A stretch of DNA of 46,572 nt from the NCBI RefSeq assembly GCF_047807365.1, contig NZ_JBLOUI010000016.1:1-46572 (forward strand). The letters run 5' to 3'. Every line of letters begins with the position of its first letter. The first letter of the stretch is position 1. The position numbers and the translations under genes are program-made. Shown here one piece after another: positions 15,685 through 24,160 of the stretch. This stretch comes from Peptacetobacter sp900539645 (GTDB lineage: Bacteria > Bacillota > Clostridia > Peptostreptococcales > Peptostreptococcaceae). The notes beneath the pieces are model-generated. The model worked only from the letters and a program-made list of their open reading frames with translations, was not told the origin of the DNA and ran no database searches.

Positions 15685-16593
15685 ATGGATCTTAAACAAC
15701 TTGAAGTGTTTGTAGCTGTTGTAAAGCACCAGAGCTTCTCTAAAGCGTCAAGAGAGCTATTCCTTACACAGCCTACAGTTAGTGCACATATTCAAAATCT
15801 AGAAAACGAGTTAGAAACTGTTTTGGTAAATAGAAGCAACAAAACTATAACTCTTACAGAATCAGGAAAAATTCTTTATGAACATGCAATTTATATATTA
15901 AACAACTGTAAAAAAGCAATTTATGATATTAAAGAATACTCAGGTAAAATAGAAGGGCTTATAGACATAGCCTGCAGTTCTATCCCAGAAACGTATCTTT
16001 TACCTGGATTTATGAAGAGCTTTTCTAATACATACCCAGATGTAAAATTTAGTATAAGCCATTATGACTCACGGTTTGCTATATCAGAAATACTAGACGA
16101 AAGAATCAGTTTCGGTTTTGTAGGTTCTAAGATAAGCAATCCACAGATAAAATACGTAAATCTTATAGACGATAATCTAGTACTTATAACACCACCAGAT
16201 TTAGAAATAGAAAACGAAAACGGTGAAATAGACGTATCAGCTTTATACGACTTCAATTTTATAATGAGAAAAGAAGGTTCTGGTACTAGGGATTTAATAT
16301 TTAAGACTCTTAAAAAGGCTGGATTCTCTACAGCTAAGTTAAACATATTAGCTCACGTCGAGTCAAATGAGTCTATAAAAGAAATGGTTAGACAGGGATT
16401 AGGTGTATCTTTCATATCTCAAATTTCTGCTGAAGAATACATAAACTCTGGAAAACTAAAAAGCTACAAAATAAAAGGAATAGACTTTGCTCGTAAATTC
16501 TATTTCATATACTCTAAAAATAAAACATTCACTCCACTAGAAAACAAATTCTTAAACGAACTATGTGAATACTTCGGATTAGACCATAAATAA
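15685..16593 (+). CDS. LysR-family regulator (CysL/selenium-associated type)
   Basis: A 302-residue LysR regulator. Residues ~1-60 form the winged helix (LEVFVAVVKHQSFSKASRELFLTQPTVSAHIQNLE) and residues ~90-295 the periplasmic-binding-like effector domain. The effector region (IDIACSSIPETYLLPGFMKSF) resembles clostridial regulators annotated in databases as CysL-like or selenium-metabolism-associated; that recollection is not a test. Start ATG, with AAAGGGG about 12 bases upstream. Divergent from the ABC exporter across a 346-base gap with repeated TTATCTA sites. Target genes are not evident. Confidence 0.88.
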   Translation: MDLKQLEVFVAVVKHQSFSKASRELFLTQPTVSAHIQNLENELETVLVNRSNKTITLTESGKILYEHAIYILNNCKKAIYDIKEYSGKIEGLIDIACSSIPETYLLPGFMKSFSNTYPDVKFSISHYDSRFAISEILDERISFGFVGSKISNPQIKYVNLIDDNLVLITPPDLEIENENGEIDVSALYDFNFIMRKEGSGTRDLIFKTLKKAGFSTAKLNILAHVESNESIKEMVRQGLGVSFISQISAEEYINSGKLKSYKIKGIDFARKFYFIYSKNKTFTPLENKFLNELCEYFGLDHK

Positions 16594-16595
16594 AA

Positions 16596-16652
16596 AAAGA
16601 AGAAGAGGGTATAGCCAAAAGTTTCCAGACGGCTATACACCTCTTCTTTTTT
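16596..16652. terminator. Bidirectional terminator between LysR and DUF896 genes
   Basis: A long stem (about 16599-16616 with 16631-16648, core GTATAGCC/GGCTATAC) is flanked by A-runs on the left and T-runs on the right. It stops both convergent genes. Confidence 0.85.
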
Positions 16653-16893
16653 AGTTATCTTTTACTTCATATATGCTTCCATTTTTACCTGGTTTTCTTC
16701 CAGTTCTTTTTTCAAATTCTTCTGGAGATACTACTTCTATACTGTCTAATCTCTGTTTGAATCCTTTTTTAAATTCCTGTAGGTATATTTTTCTTAGTTT
16801 TTCTCTTTCTTTTGTTTCTGCTGGAGTAAGTCCTTCAGCTTTGTTTTTCTTTGCTAATTCATTTATTCTATTTATTAATTTCTGATCTATCAT
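16651..16893 (-). CDS. DUF896 (YnzC-like) small protein
   Basis: An ~80-residue cytosolic protein of the DUF896 family. It has an N-terminal two-helix hairpin with the typical spacing (INRINELAKKNKAEGLTPAETKEREKLRKIYLQEFKKGFKQRL), then a basic tail rich in Gly and Lys. Bacillus YnzC is the reference; its molecular role is poorly known (SOS-linked in B. subtilis through the yneA operon). I start it at ATG 16893 with AGGAGA upstream; a TTG 24 bases earlier lacks a site. A TTGTACAA palindrome lies about 65 bases upstream. Confidence 0.85.
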   Translation of the reverse strand: MIDQKLINRINELAKKNKAEGLTPAETKEREKLRKIYLQEFKKGFKQRLDSIEVVSPEEFEKRTGRKPGKNGSIYEVKDN

Positions 16894-16957
16894 TTTATCT
16901 TCTCCTTTTCTATTCAAATTTATATATTATAAAACTACATCTTCTATTAAATCATTT

Positions 16958-16965
16958 TTGTACAA
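16958..16965. promoter_or_regulatory. TTGTACAA palindrome upstream of the DUF896 gene
   Basis: One of three TTGTACAA sites clustered around the MocR gene, the others being at 18458 and 18702. It may be a MocR operator. Low certainty because such an 8-mer also arises by chance in AT-rich DNA; one copy lies inside the NAD kinase gene. Confidence 0.35.
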
Positions 16966-17003
16966 TTATATCAATCGCTTATTCAATATACTCAAGGTTT
17001 ATT

Positions 17004-18428
17004 CTAATAGAATAACCTGTTATCCATTATAGCTTCATTTTCGCCGTTATTCTTCAAAAATTCTTCTACACTTCTTCCTATTATCTCTATACCTTTTTTT
17101 ATATTTTCGATACTTTCTCTGGCAATATTTATCCTAAAGAACCTATCGTCAATAACATTGTCGTAAAAATACGTACCTGGTAATACAGATACTCCTTTTT
17201 TATATATAAAATCTGTAAATTCTCTAGACTTACATCCTCTTGGAAGCTCACAGAAAAAGTTTATTCCACCTGAACAGTTTCTGACTCTTATTTTTCCTTT
17301 AAAGAATTTTTTAATACATTCTTTTGCCACTCTATACTTTTCATCGTATATTTTATCCATTTTTTCTATATGTTTATCCCAGTCAAACTCCTCCATATAG
17401 CAAAGCAGCGAACTCTGTATAAGGCCTGGAGTAGATATATCTGAAGAGTATTTAGCCCAAAGTATATTTTTCATAAGCTCTGGTGGTATATCTATTACAC
17501 CTATTCTAAGACCTGGCATAAATATTTTAGAAAAACTCTTTATATATATTACTCTGTTGTTTTCATCGTAGCTTTTTAAAGGTCTATTATCCTCTGAATC
17601 AAATTTAAAATCACTTATAAAATCATCTTCTAGTATATAGAAGTCGTATTCCTCTGCAAGTTCTAGTAGTTTTTTCTTTTTATAGCTAGAGTATGAAATC
17701 CCAGTTGGATTTTGGAAGTTAGGCATAACATACATAAGCTTAGGCTTTATTTTATCCAATTTAAGCTTTAATATTCCTATATCAATTCCATCATCTAGCA
17801 TAGGTATTGATATTATCTTTGCTCCCCTACTCTTGAATACCTCTATAGCACCATTGTACGTAGGCTCTTCTACAAACACAATATCAGAATAATTTATAAT
17901 CCCCTTACATACAATGTCAATCCCCTGCTGAGCTCCTGATATAACCTGTAAATCATCTTTTGTAGTATTTATTCCATTTTTTATTAAATACTTGGAAATT
18001 CTATCTCTTAAACCTTCATTTCCAAGTCCTTCATCGTATTCAAATATAGCACCTTCATTTTTAGATAGAGCTAAATTGACTGCCTTTTTAAAATCCTCAA
18101 CTGGAAACATTTCATTTGACGGATTACCATTATCAAACTGAATAACATTCTTATTCTTTTTATCATCCTTAGCTCTATATTTTTTTATCTCAGATGCAAA
18201 TGTTCCACTTCCTACTATTTTGTAAACATAACCTTCTTTTTCTAAAAGCTCATATACCTTTACAATGGTAGTATTATTTACACCTATATACTCAGACAAT
18301 TTTCTAATCGGAGGCAATTTTTCATGCTCTTTTATTTCGCCCTCTATTATCAAATTTTTTATATGAGTGTATATCCGTATGTACTTTCTCCCCTGTATAT
18401 CATCTATATTTAAATAGTATTTTTCCAT
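17004..18428 (-). CDS. MocR-type regulator (GntR helix-turn-helix plus aminotransferase domain)
   Basis: A 474-residue protein. The N-terminal ~70 residues are a GntR winged helix (LPPIRKLSEYIGVNNTTIVKVYELLEKEGYVY). Residues ~95-460 are a fold-type I aminotransferase domain, with YVMPNFQNPTGISYS and the expected PLP lysine in IKSFSKIFMPGLRIG. The family includes PdxR and GabR, which sense PLP with amino compounds. Start ATG behind AGGATGG. A perfect 16-base palindrome (18454-18469) lies 26 bases upstream and probably mediates autoregulation. Target pathway unclear. Confidence 0.9.
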   Translation of the reverse strand: MEKYYLNIDDIQGRKYIRIYTHIKNLIIEGEIKEHEKLPPIRKLSEYIGVNNTTIVKVYELLEKEGYVYKIVGSGTFASEIKKYRAKDDKKNKNVIQFDNGNPSNEMFPVEDFKKAVNLALSKNEGAIFEYDEGLGNEGLRDRISKYLIKNGINTTKDDLQVISGAQQGIDIVCKGIINYSDIVFVEEPTYNGAIEVFKSRGAKIISIPMLDDGIDIGILKLKLDKIKPKLMYVMPNFQNPTGISYSSYKKKKLLELAEEYDFYILEDDFISDFKFDSEDNRPLKSYDENNRVIYIKSFSKIFMPGLRIGVIDIPPELMKNILWAKYSSDISTPGLIQSSLLCYMEEFDWDKHIEKMDKIYDEKYRVAKECIKKFFKGKIRVRNCSGGINFFCELPRGCKSREFTDFIYKKGVSVLPGTYFYDNVIDDRFFRINIARESIENIKKGIEIIGRSVEEFLKNNGENEAIMDNRLFY

Positions 18429-18453
18429 AATATACCATCCTATTTAAAGTTTA

Positions 18454-18469
18454 TTTATTGTACAATAAA
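18454..18469. promoter_or_regulatory. 16-bp perfect palindrome upstream of the MocR gene
   Basis: TTTATTGTACAATAAA is fully self-complementary and lies between the structured RNA's terminator and the MocR start. Its core TTGTACAA recurs at 16958 and 18702. Likely operator of the MocR protein; the partner is inferred. Confidence 0.5.
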
Positions 18470-18685
18470 AAGCGCTGACTAGCAGCGCTTTTTATCAGTC
18501 CCGAAACACCGTCGGTATTGTAAATTCATACCCGAGATACTCCCAGGTGGGTGATCTGTTAGTTGCTTTTTGGAGTCCTTGATAAAATCAAGGCATTTCA
18601 TACTTACAATCAAACTCGATCTCCCGAATTTAATTTGTCGGTTGAATTTAGAAGTAACCTTCTCGAATGTCTCAGGATTTCTTAC
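18466..18685 (-). ncRNA. Structured non-coding RNA of ~215 nt, family unassigned
   Basis: A promoter (18690-18718) and a strong terminator (stem 18467-18477 with 18483-18493) bracket this stretch. The two ends pair (TCCTGAGA with TTTCGGGA, eight pairs including G-U). Inside are hairpins CCTTGAT-TTT-ATCAAGG, GGTAT/ATACC and AGAAG-GTTA-CTTCT, and GC-rich blocks such as CACCCACCTGGGAG that stand out from the AT-rich background. A 76-codon frame covers it but has no ribosome site and matches nothing known. The multi-branched fold does not look like 6S RNA, tmRNA, RNase P or SRP RNA. The Firmicute raiA-motif RNA is a candidate from general size and complexity only. Confidence 0.7.
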
Positions 18686-18689
18686 CATT

Positions 18690-18718
18690 ATTATATAATA
18701 ATTGTACAAATTTTTAAA
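18690..18718 (-). promoter_or_regulatory. Promoter of the structured RNA
   Basis: On the minus strand, TTTAAA (18713-18718) and consensus TATAAT (18690-18695) are separated by exactly 17 bases. The spacer contains TTGTACAA (18702-18709), a possible regulator site shared with the MocR promoter. Confidence 0.65.
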
Positions 18719-18742
18719 GAGAAAATCTAAAATCCATAAAAT

Positions 18743-19753
18743 TTATTTTTTTATTACACTTTCTCTTTCTTCTATTCCGTGAGGAAGCTCTACTTTCTTT
18801 TCCTCTATTTCTTCACCATTTATCATCTTTATAACCATTCTTATAGCAACAGCTCCCATATCATATAATGGCTGATGAACTGTTGTAAGTTTTGGTCTGT
18901 ACATTCTAGCTATTTTTACATCGTTAAATCCTGCTACAGATATATCATTTGGTACACTATATCCTTTATCAAATACAGCATTCATAGCTCCAACTGCAGC
19001 CTCATCTCCTGTAACAAACACAGCATCTGGAACTATTCCTTTTTCTAATATATCTTTAGTAGACTCATATCCACTATTGTAATCTACACCACCATATCTA
19101 ACTAATTCTTCATTAAATTCTATTCCATTTTCTGCTAATGCACTCTTATATCCATCTAATCTTTCTTTTTCTAGTCTTGTATCCCCTGCACTAGTCATAA
19201 CGAAAGCTATTTTTTTATGTCCCTGTGATATTAGATGGTTTGTCATGTCGTAAGTTGCTTTTTCATTATTTACACTTACTGTAGGTACATCGTAATCTCT
19301 AGCTGTTTTACTGATATATGTTGTTGGAATTCCACAGTTTTCTATATATTCTACCTGCTCCTTACCTAAATTCCAACTTATCATTACCATACCTTCTATC
19401 TGTTTAGCTCTTAGAAGGTTTATACTTCTCATTTCCTCATTTTTGTCTGAGTAAGTATTTGAAAGAAGAATATCGTAATTGTACATTCTCGCTATTTCTT
19501 CTATCCCATTAAGAATTTCATTTACAAATGAGTCAGATACCTCTGGAACAACAACTCCTATTAACTGACTTTTTTTAGTTACTAAGCTTCTAGCTAGCGG
19601 ATTTGGTACATATCCTGTTTCCTCTATAACATCAAGAACTTTTTTCTTTATCTCATCTGTTACAGGTTTAGAATTATTTATTACTCTAGAAACTGTAGAT
19701 ATAGATACGCCCGCTTTTTTTGCTACGTCTTTAATTGTAACTGTATTTTTCAT
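18743..19753 (-). CDS. LacI-family regulator, CcpA-like
   Basis: A 336-residue LacI/GalR regulator. Its helix-turn-helix is at residues ~5-25 (TIKDVAKKAGVSISTVSRVIN), the hinge near residue 50 (YVPNPLARSLVTKKS) and the sugar-binding-type core at ~60-335. Similarity by eye to clostridial CcpA, together with isolation from any sugar operon, suggests a global carbon regulator. The evidence does not exclude a local regulator. Start ATG with AAAGGAGG upstream. Transcribed divergently from acpP across a 311-base gap. Confidence 0.85.
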   Translation of the reverse strand: MKNTVTIKDVAKKAGVSISTVSRVINNSKPVTDEIKKKVLDVIEETGYVPNPLARSLVTKKSQLIGVVVPEVSDSFVNEILNGIEEIARMYNYDILLSNTYSDKNEEMRSINLLRAKQIEGMVMISWNLGKEQVEYIENCGIPTTYISKTARDYDVPTVSVNNEKATYDMTNHLISQGHKKIAFVMTSAGDTRLEKERLDGYKSALAENGIEFNEELVRYGGVDYNSGYESTKDILEKGIVPDAVFVTGDEAAVGAMNAVFDKGYSVPNDISVAGFNDVKIARMYRPKLTTVHQPLYDMGAVAIRMVIKMINGEEIEEKKVELPHGIEERESVIKK

Positions 19754-20064
19754 GTTTTTTCCTCCTTTTAGTTTATCAAATTTTTATTTTTTTATAACAT
19801 ATTCCCCATTGATATTGATACTCAAATATCATCATTTCATTTTTTTCTTTCTTTAATAAATATGGTAAGGTTTTTTGTCTATATATATTAAAGCACATAT
19901 ACGACAAAATTACTATAAAAATTATATTTAATAGTAAATTTTCTAATTGATATCAGTTCGCTCAAATTTATATTATCTATTATATCAAATATGTATTGAA
20001 ATTTGTACTGTAATATATTAAACTACAATTAAAATAAGACTAACAAATTATTAGGAGGAAAACT
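19754..20064. other. Divergent gap between the LacI-type gene and acpP
   Basis: No protein gene is visible. Very AT-rich. A weak leftward promoter is possible (TTGTCG at 19902-19907 with TATATA at 19880-19885, minus strand). A rightward -35-like TTGAAA (19996-20001) precedes acpP. I see no clear cre or FapR site. The acpP ribosome site AGGAGG is at its right end. Confidence 0.4.
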
Positions 20065-20292
20065 ATGTTTGAAAGAATAAAAGAAATAATAGCAGAACAG
20101 TTAGGACTTGACAATTTAGAAGATATAACAATGGAATCATCTCTTATAGACGACCTTGAAGCAGATTCATTAGATGCTGTTGAAATAATAATGGCTCTTG
20201 AAGACGAATACGACATAGAAATTCCTGATGAAGAAGCAGAAAGCTTCAAATCAATAGGAGATATCTGCAGATACATAGAAGATAACCAGTAA
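20065..20292 (+). CDS. acpP: Acyl carrier protein
   Basis: A 75-residue acidic four-helix protein. The phosphopantetheine serine lies in DDLEADSLDAVEII (~residue 37). It carries the growing acyl chain in fatty-acid synthesis. Usual clostridial ACPs have DDLGADSLD, so the Glu before Ala is a small departure. Start ATG behind AGGAGG. It stands alone, outside any fab operon, with its own terminator, so it may be the housekeeping ACP at a detached locus or a second specialised copy. Confidence 0.95.
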   Translation: MFERIKEIIAEQLGLDNLEDITMESSLIDDLEADSLDAVEIIMALEDEYDIEIPDEEAESFKSIGDICRYIEDNQ

Positions 20293-20301
20293 TTAAACAA
20301 A

Positions 20302-20337
20302 TTAAAAGAGATGCAAATTTTGCATCTCTTTTTTTAT
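20302..20337. terminator. Bidirectional terminator between acpP and the nucleoid protein gene
   Basis: A near-perfect palindrome with core AGAGATGCAAA/TTTGCATCTCT is followed by a long T-run on the plus strand and flanked by A-rich sequence on the other side. Confidence 0.85.
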
Positions 20338-20357
20338 TGATTTTATATTTCATATAA

Positions 20358-21362
20358 TTATTTTTCTTCAAAGAAATTGACATTCTTGATTACTATATCT
20401 ATAGTTCCATCTTCATTTTTCTTTATACTGTATTTCATTGGATCCTCAAAATCAGTTAAATTTCCCTTTATTTCAAATCCATTGTCAGTTTTAATATTTC
20501 TCTTTTTAAGCTTTTTTTCCACCCATTTTTTATCTATAGCAAATGACTCATCTATTCCTTTTTCTTCCATAAGCTCTTTGAAGCCTTCTTTTAAATCCTC
20601 ATCTTTTATAGCTCTTTCAGCAAATTCAACTACATCAACCTGCTGCTGTTCTTTTAATGTGTAGTTTAAAATACTTCTTGCATCCTCAGCCTGTTTAATA
20701 TCATTTGCCATAGCATTTGTTATCCAGTTATCTGCAGACGTCTTAAACACTTTTGTCTTGTATTTATCGTCATCTATTTTTTCACCATCTATAAATTCTC
20801 CTATAAATTTAGATGGTAATCCACTCTTTTCAGAGTCTTTGTCTAAAGCTCTAAACTGATATTCATCATTCATACCATTTACACCTATAAGTGCAGCCTG
20901 TTTAATTCTCTGAGTTTCCTGTATCCCAACTTCATTAGACACAATCTGGATATTGAATTTTTCATCTACAAATTCTATAGAATGAGTATATAACTTTTTA
21001 TAGTCTATTTTTATTATTGCTACATTTTTTTCTTCTTTTACTGTGTAAAGGCATACAGCTAAATCACAAGATTCCATATCGCTGTTTACCTTCATAACAT
21101 CAAATAAATACGCAGCTATTTCCTTTGAGTTCTCTACAAATGTGCTTTCATCGTATATAATCTGTTCACAACATTTTCTGATAGTATTTTCTGTGTAATT
21201 TTTAAAAACAGCCTTTCTTAAATCATCATCTCTTGTTACTCTTTTTATCATCTTCTGGAAAAATCCTTCAACCTCCTGATTGACCTTTCCTTCAAAATCA
21301 TTAAGAATTGGCACATCACTATTTTTATCTAGCACGTGCACAATAAATTTATGTATAATCAA
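20358..21362 (-). CDS. Nucleoid-associated protein (NdpA/YejK-like)
   Basis: A 334-residue protein of the 37-kDa nucleoid-associated family. It starts with the typical short beta lead (IIHKFIVHVLDKN) and ends with an acidic, beta-rich segment. The family localises to the bacterial nucleoid; biochemical function is unclear. Start is TTG at 21362, with GGAGGA located within the last codons of the RluA gene four bases upstream, so the two are coupled. Confidence 0.8.
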   Translation of the reverse strand: MIIHKFIVHVLDKNSDVPILNDFEGKVNQEVEGFFQKMIKRVTRDDDLRKAVFKNYTENTIRKCCEQIIYDESTFVENSKEIAAYLFDVMKVNSDMESCDLAVCLYTVKEEKNVAIIKIDYKKLYTHSIEFVDEKFNIQIVSNEVGIQETQRIKQAALIGVNGMNDEYQFRALDKDSEKSGLPSKFIGEFIDGEKIDDDKYKTKVFKTSADNWITNAMANDIKQAEDARSILNYTLKEQQQVDVVEFAERAIKDEDLKEGFKELMEEKGIDESFAIDKKWVEKKLKKRNIKTDNGFEIKGNLTDFEDPMKYSIKKNEDGTIDIVIKNVNFFEEK

Positions 21363-21366
21363 TGTT

Positions 21367-22278
21367 CTATTCCTCCATTTTTAGTTTTTTTATAAGTTCT
21401 TTCATATCTTCTGGTATCTCAGCTTTAAACTCTAAATCTTCTCTAGTTCTAGGCTGTTTAAATTTTAAGCTATATGCATGAAGTGCCTGTCTTTTTATAA
21501 GATTTTCGTCTACATATCCATATAGCTCATCTCCAATAATTCCATATCCTAAGTGAGCTAAATGCACTCTTATCTGATGCGTTCTTCCTGTTTCAAGTTT
21601 TAATTCTACAACAGTTGCATCTTCTAGTCTTTCAACAACCTTATAATGAGTAATAGATCTCTGTCCTCTTTCATCTACTACCCTCTTTATAGAGTCATCA
21701 GTAGGTCTATATATAGGTGCGTCTATAGTCCCTTCATCTTCCTTCATAACACCTTTTACAACTGCTATATACTTCTTCTCAACTAAATTTTCACTCATAT
21801 CAGTAGATAATACATGGTGAGCATAGGCATTTTTTGCAACTATAACTAGACCAGATGTATTCATATCCAGTCTATTTACAAATCTTACCTTTACCTTTTC
21901 GCCTTTTTTTATTATAAAATCTGTAACACCATTGGCAACAGTTCCGTCAAAATGACTCTTTGTCGGGTGTACAACCATATACGGTGGTTTATCGACCATT
22001 ATAATATCAAAATCATCGTAAATTATACCCATATTGAGATTTTGTGGCTCAAAGTTTGCCATATCTTCATTTATCTCTACTTCTATTAAATCTCCTTTTT
22101 TAACATCTAATGTCGGTTTTCTATATTCTCCATTTACGTTTACTGTTCTCTCTCTTTTCATTTTTGAAATAGATCTCACAGAAAATCCTAGCTTATCGAG
22201 TAAAATCTCTTTTAATACACCATCTTCCTCTGCCGTATAAGACATTAGATTGTACTTCTGTAGTTCTTTTTTAAACAA
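21367..22278 (-). CDS. RluA-family pseudouridine synthase
   Basis: A ~303-residue rRNA/tRNA pseudouridine synthase. The N-terminal S4 RNA-binding domain (~residues 20-85, LLDKLGFSVRSISKMKRERTVNVNG) is followed by the catalytic domain (~85-300) with the Asp of RLDMNTSGLVIVAK and the GRTHQIRVHLAHLG motif. I prefer TTG 22278 as start because AAAGGATAGG lies just before it; the frame is open to a TTG at 22299, which has no site. It forms an operon with YbaK upstream and the nucleoid protein downstream. Substrate (RluD- or RluC-like) not decided. Confidence 0.9.
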   Translation of the reverse strand: MFKKELQKYNLMSYTAEEDGVLKEILLDKLGFSVRSISKMKRERTVNVNGEYRKPTLDVKKGDLIEVEINEDMANFEPQNLNMGIIYDDFDIIMVDKPPYMVVHPTKSHFDGTVANGVTDFIIKKGEKVKVRFVNRLDMNTSGLVIVAKNAYAHHVLSTDMSENLVEKKYIAVVKGVMKEDEGTIDAPIYRPTDDSIKRVVDERGQRSITHYKVVERLEDATVVELKLETGRTHQIRVHLAHLGYGIIGDELYGYVDENLIKRQALHAYSLKFKQPRTREDLEFKAEIPEDMKELIKKLKMEE

Positions 22279-22316
22279 ATTTATACCTATCCTTTCCAAT
22301 TTATGACTGTGTTTAA

Positions 22317-22808
22317 TTAGTTTTCTTCATTCCATCCTTTGCAAACATCAACCCATTTTACAAAGTTTGAAGAATATTTTTCTAATTCGTCGTTAGTAAG
22401 CTCTATTGCAGAATTTCCACTTCCCGCTGCTGGAAATACTGTATCAAATCTTTTTAAAGACTCATCTAAATATACCTTTACATTCTCGTTTTCTAGAGCA
22501 AATGGACAAACTCCACCTACCATATGCCCTGTAAACTCAACAGCTTCTTCTGCAGAAAGCATTCTAGCCTTGCATCCGAATTCATGTTTAAATTTTTTAT
22601 TGTCTATTTTTGTATCTCCAGCTGCAACAACTATTATAGCATCTCCTTCATCTTTGCCTCTAAAAGACAATGTTTTAGCTACTCTAGCTGGAATTATCCC
22701 AACTGTTTCTGCTGCTAATTCTACTGTTGCACTAGACTCATCAAACTCCATAACATCATTTTCTCTTCCAAACTGCTCCATATATTTTCTTACTTTTTCA
22801 ATTGACAT
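22317..22808 (-). CDS. YbaK/ProX-type aminoacyl-tRNA deacylase
   Basis: A 163-residue single-domain editing protein. The motif VAKTLSFRG carries the conserved substrate-handling Lys, and GGVCPFALE and FPAAGSGNSAIEL match the YbaK/EbsC family. It hydrolyses wrongly charged tRNA such as Cys-tRNA(Pro) in trans. Start ATG. It stands between the membrane-anchored protein and the RluA gene, possibly all in one leftward unit. Confidence 0.9.
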   Translation of the reverse strand: MSIEKVRKYMEQFGRENDVMEFDESSATVELAAETVGIIPARVAKTLSFRGKDEGDAIIVVAAGDTKIDNKKFKHEFGCKARMLSAEEAVEFTGHMVGGVCPFALENENVKVYLDESLKRFDTVFPAAGSGNSAIELTNDELEKYSSNFVKWVDVCKGWNEEN

Positions 22809-22862
22809 AACTAAACACTCCTTTTTTCTCTGTTTGTATATACTAACTAAATATTAAACTTA

Positions 22863-23402
22863 TTAGCTAAGTGCTTTTATACTCCAAACACCCTTATTCT
22901 GTTCTACAGGTATTTTAAAAAAATTAAATATTGGAATTTCTTCCGCAAAGTTTCCTTCGTATTCCATTTTTGTAGAATCCAAGGCAAAATATTTTTTATC
23001 TAATTGTAACCCTTTTGGAACAATGAATTCTATATACCCATCTCCATTTGGCTCTATTCCGTCTAACATTAAATTAGAATTAAGACTATTTTCAACATCA
23101 AGAGCTAAATATAATTTAGAGCTATTAATATATTCTCCCTTTTCATTTTTTATATTGTTTTCAAATTTCATTCTTGCCTTTGTAAGAAGATATGTAAATT
23201 TACTGTTATTGTAAATTTTAAATCTTATTTTTGTACCCTCTTGCACAGTTTTTCTAGACTCAAACTCTACTATAACCTCATTTACATTTCTGGCTTCATA
23301 GTCCTTTTTATCTATCATATCTCCATATGTAAACCTTACTAAAAAGCCAGACACAAGGCAAAAAATCAAAATGATAGATGATACCTTCATAAATTTATTC
23401 AT
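22863..23402 (-). CDS. Membrane-anchored/secreted hypothetical protein
   Basis: A 179-residue protein with an N-terminal hydrophobic signal or anchor (residues ~6-26, VSSIILIFCLVSGFLVRFTYG) and a beta-rich outer domain. The domain resembles small immunoglobulin-like folds (EVIVEFESRKTVQEGTKIRFKIYNNS... GDGYIEFIVPKGL). No lipobox is clear. It follows the ABC-2 transporter pair by about 40 bases and may be an accessory of it. Family not recognised. Confidence 0.7.
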   Translation of the reverse strand: MNKFMKVSSIILIFCLVSGFLVRFTYGDMIDKKDYEARNVNEVIVEFESRKTVQEGTKIRFKIYNNSKFTYLLTKARMKFENNIKNEKGEYINSSKLYLALDVENSLNSNLMLDGIEPNGDGYIEFIVPKGLQLDKKYFALDSTKMEYEGNFAEEIPIFNFFKIPVEQNKGVWSIKALS

Positions 23403-23443
23403 ATTATCAACCCATTCTAATTTTTATACTTTTACTTTGATTT

Positions 23444-24160
23444 TTATTTAATATATCTATTTTTCTTCATAGCCTTCAAAGATATTCCCATAGATATTAT
23501 AAATATAAGAATACAAGCTACTCCTACAGTAACAATATTTATATTGTCCACATTAATTTTTGAAACAATTCCTCTAAATATTTGATTAAATGCATGTATT
23601 GTTTCATATCTAGATACATTGATAGATAACAATGCATCTGGATTGCTAGTCATATATATTTTTTCAGATAATGCATTTAAAAATGATCCAAATATTGTAA
23701 ATATAGCTATTGCGAGTATACTGGCTGCTATTTTTATTTTTTCGTATCCATGTCTAAAGAACATCGGCATTGTTACGGATAGTACTATTAAATTTATATC
23801 CATAGCAAATATAAAATCATAAAATACAGTTCTTCTAAACATATATATAGAAAGTATATCGTGTACAAATAGAGTAAGTATAGTTATAACTATAGAAGTA
23901 GATACTCCTATAAGATATCTAGAGTACACTATATCGTCTAAATCTATCGGAATACTTCTTATAAATTTATCTGAATTATTTTCATAATCAGCTGAAAATA
24001 CGCCTATCATTATTAGATAAGTTATAAGTACTGGCGTTGCATAATAAGATATATCATTGCAAAATAAATACATTAAAATAAATATAAGTATGTATTTTAT
24101 AACATTGAATCTTTCAGATTTTATACATACTATGAGATCTTTTTTTATAAGGTTAAACAT
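23444..24160 (-). CDS. ABC-2 type permease
   Basis: A 238-residue protein with about six hydrophobic segments (for example residues ~22-60, 85-115, 145-160, 205-230), matching ABC-2 permeases that pair with stand-alone ATPases. Its start overlaps the end of the ATPase gene by 8 bases, a sign of coupled translation. Likely exports a peptide or lipid; no substrate clue. Confidence 0.82.
   Translation of the reverse strand: MFNLIKKDLIVCIKSERFNVIKYILIFILMYLFCNDISYYATPVLITYLIMIGVFSADYENNSDKFIRSIPIDLDDIVYSRYLIGVSTSIVITILTLFVHDILSIYMFRRTVFYDFIFAMDINLIVLSVTMPMFFRHGYEKIKIAASILAIAIFTIFGSFLNALSEKIYMTSNPDALLSINVSRYETIHAFNQIFRGIVSKINVDNINIVTVGVACILIFIISMGISLKAMKKNRYIK

Noticed and set aside
18479..18709. 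A 76-codon leftward reading frame
   Set aside because: It has no ribosome site, overlaps a paired, terminator-ended RNA structure and resembles no protein family.
20065..20292. acpP as part of a secondary-metabolite cluster
   Set aside because: No synthase or ligase genes lie nearby and the protein looks like an ordinary fatty-acid carrier.
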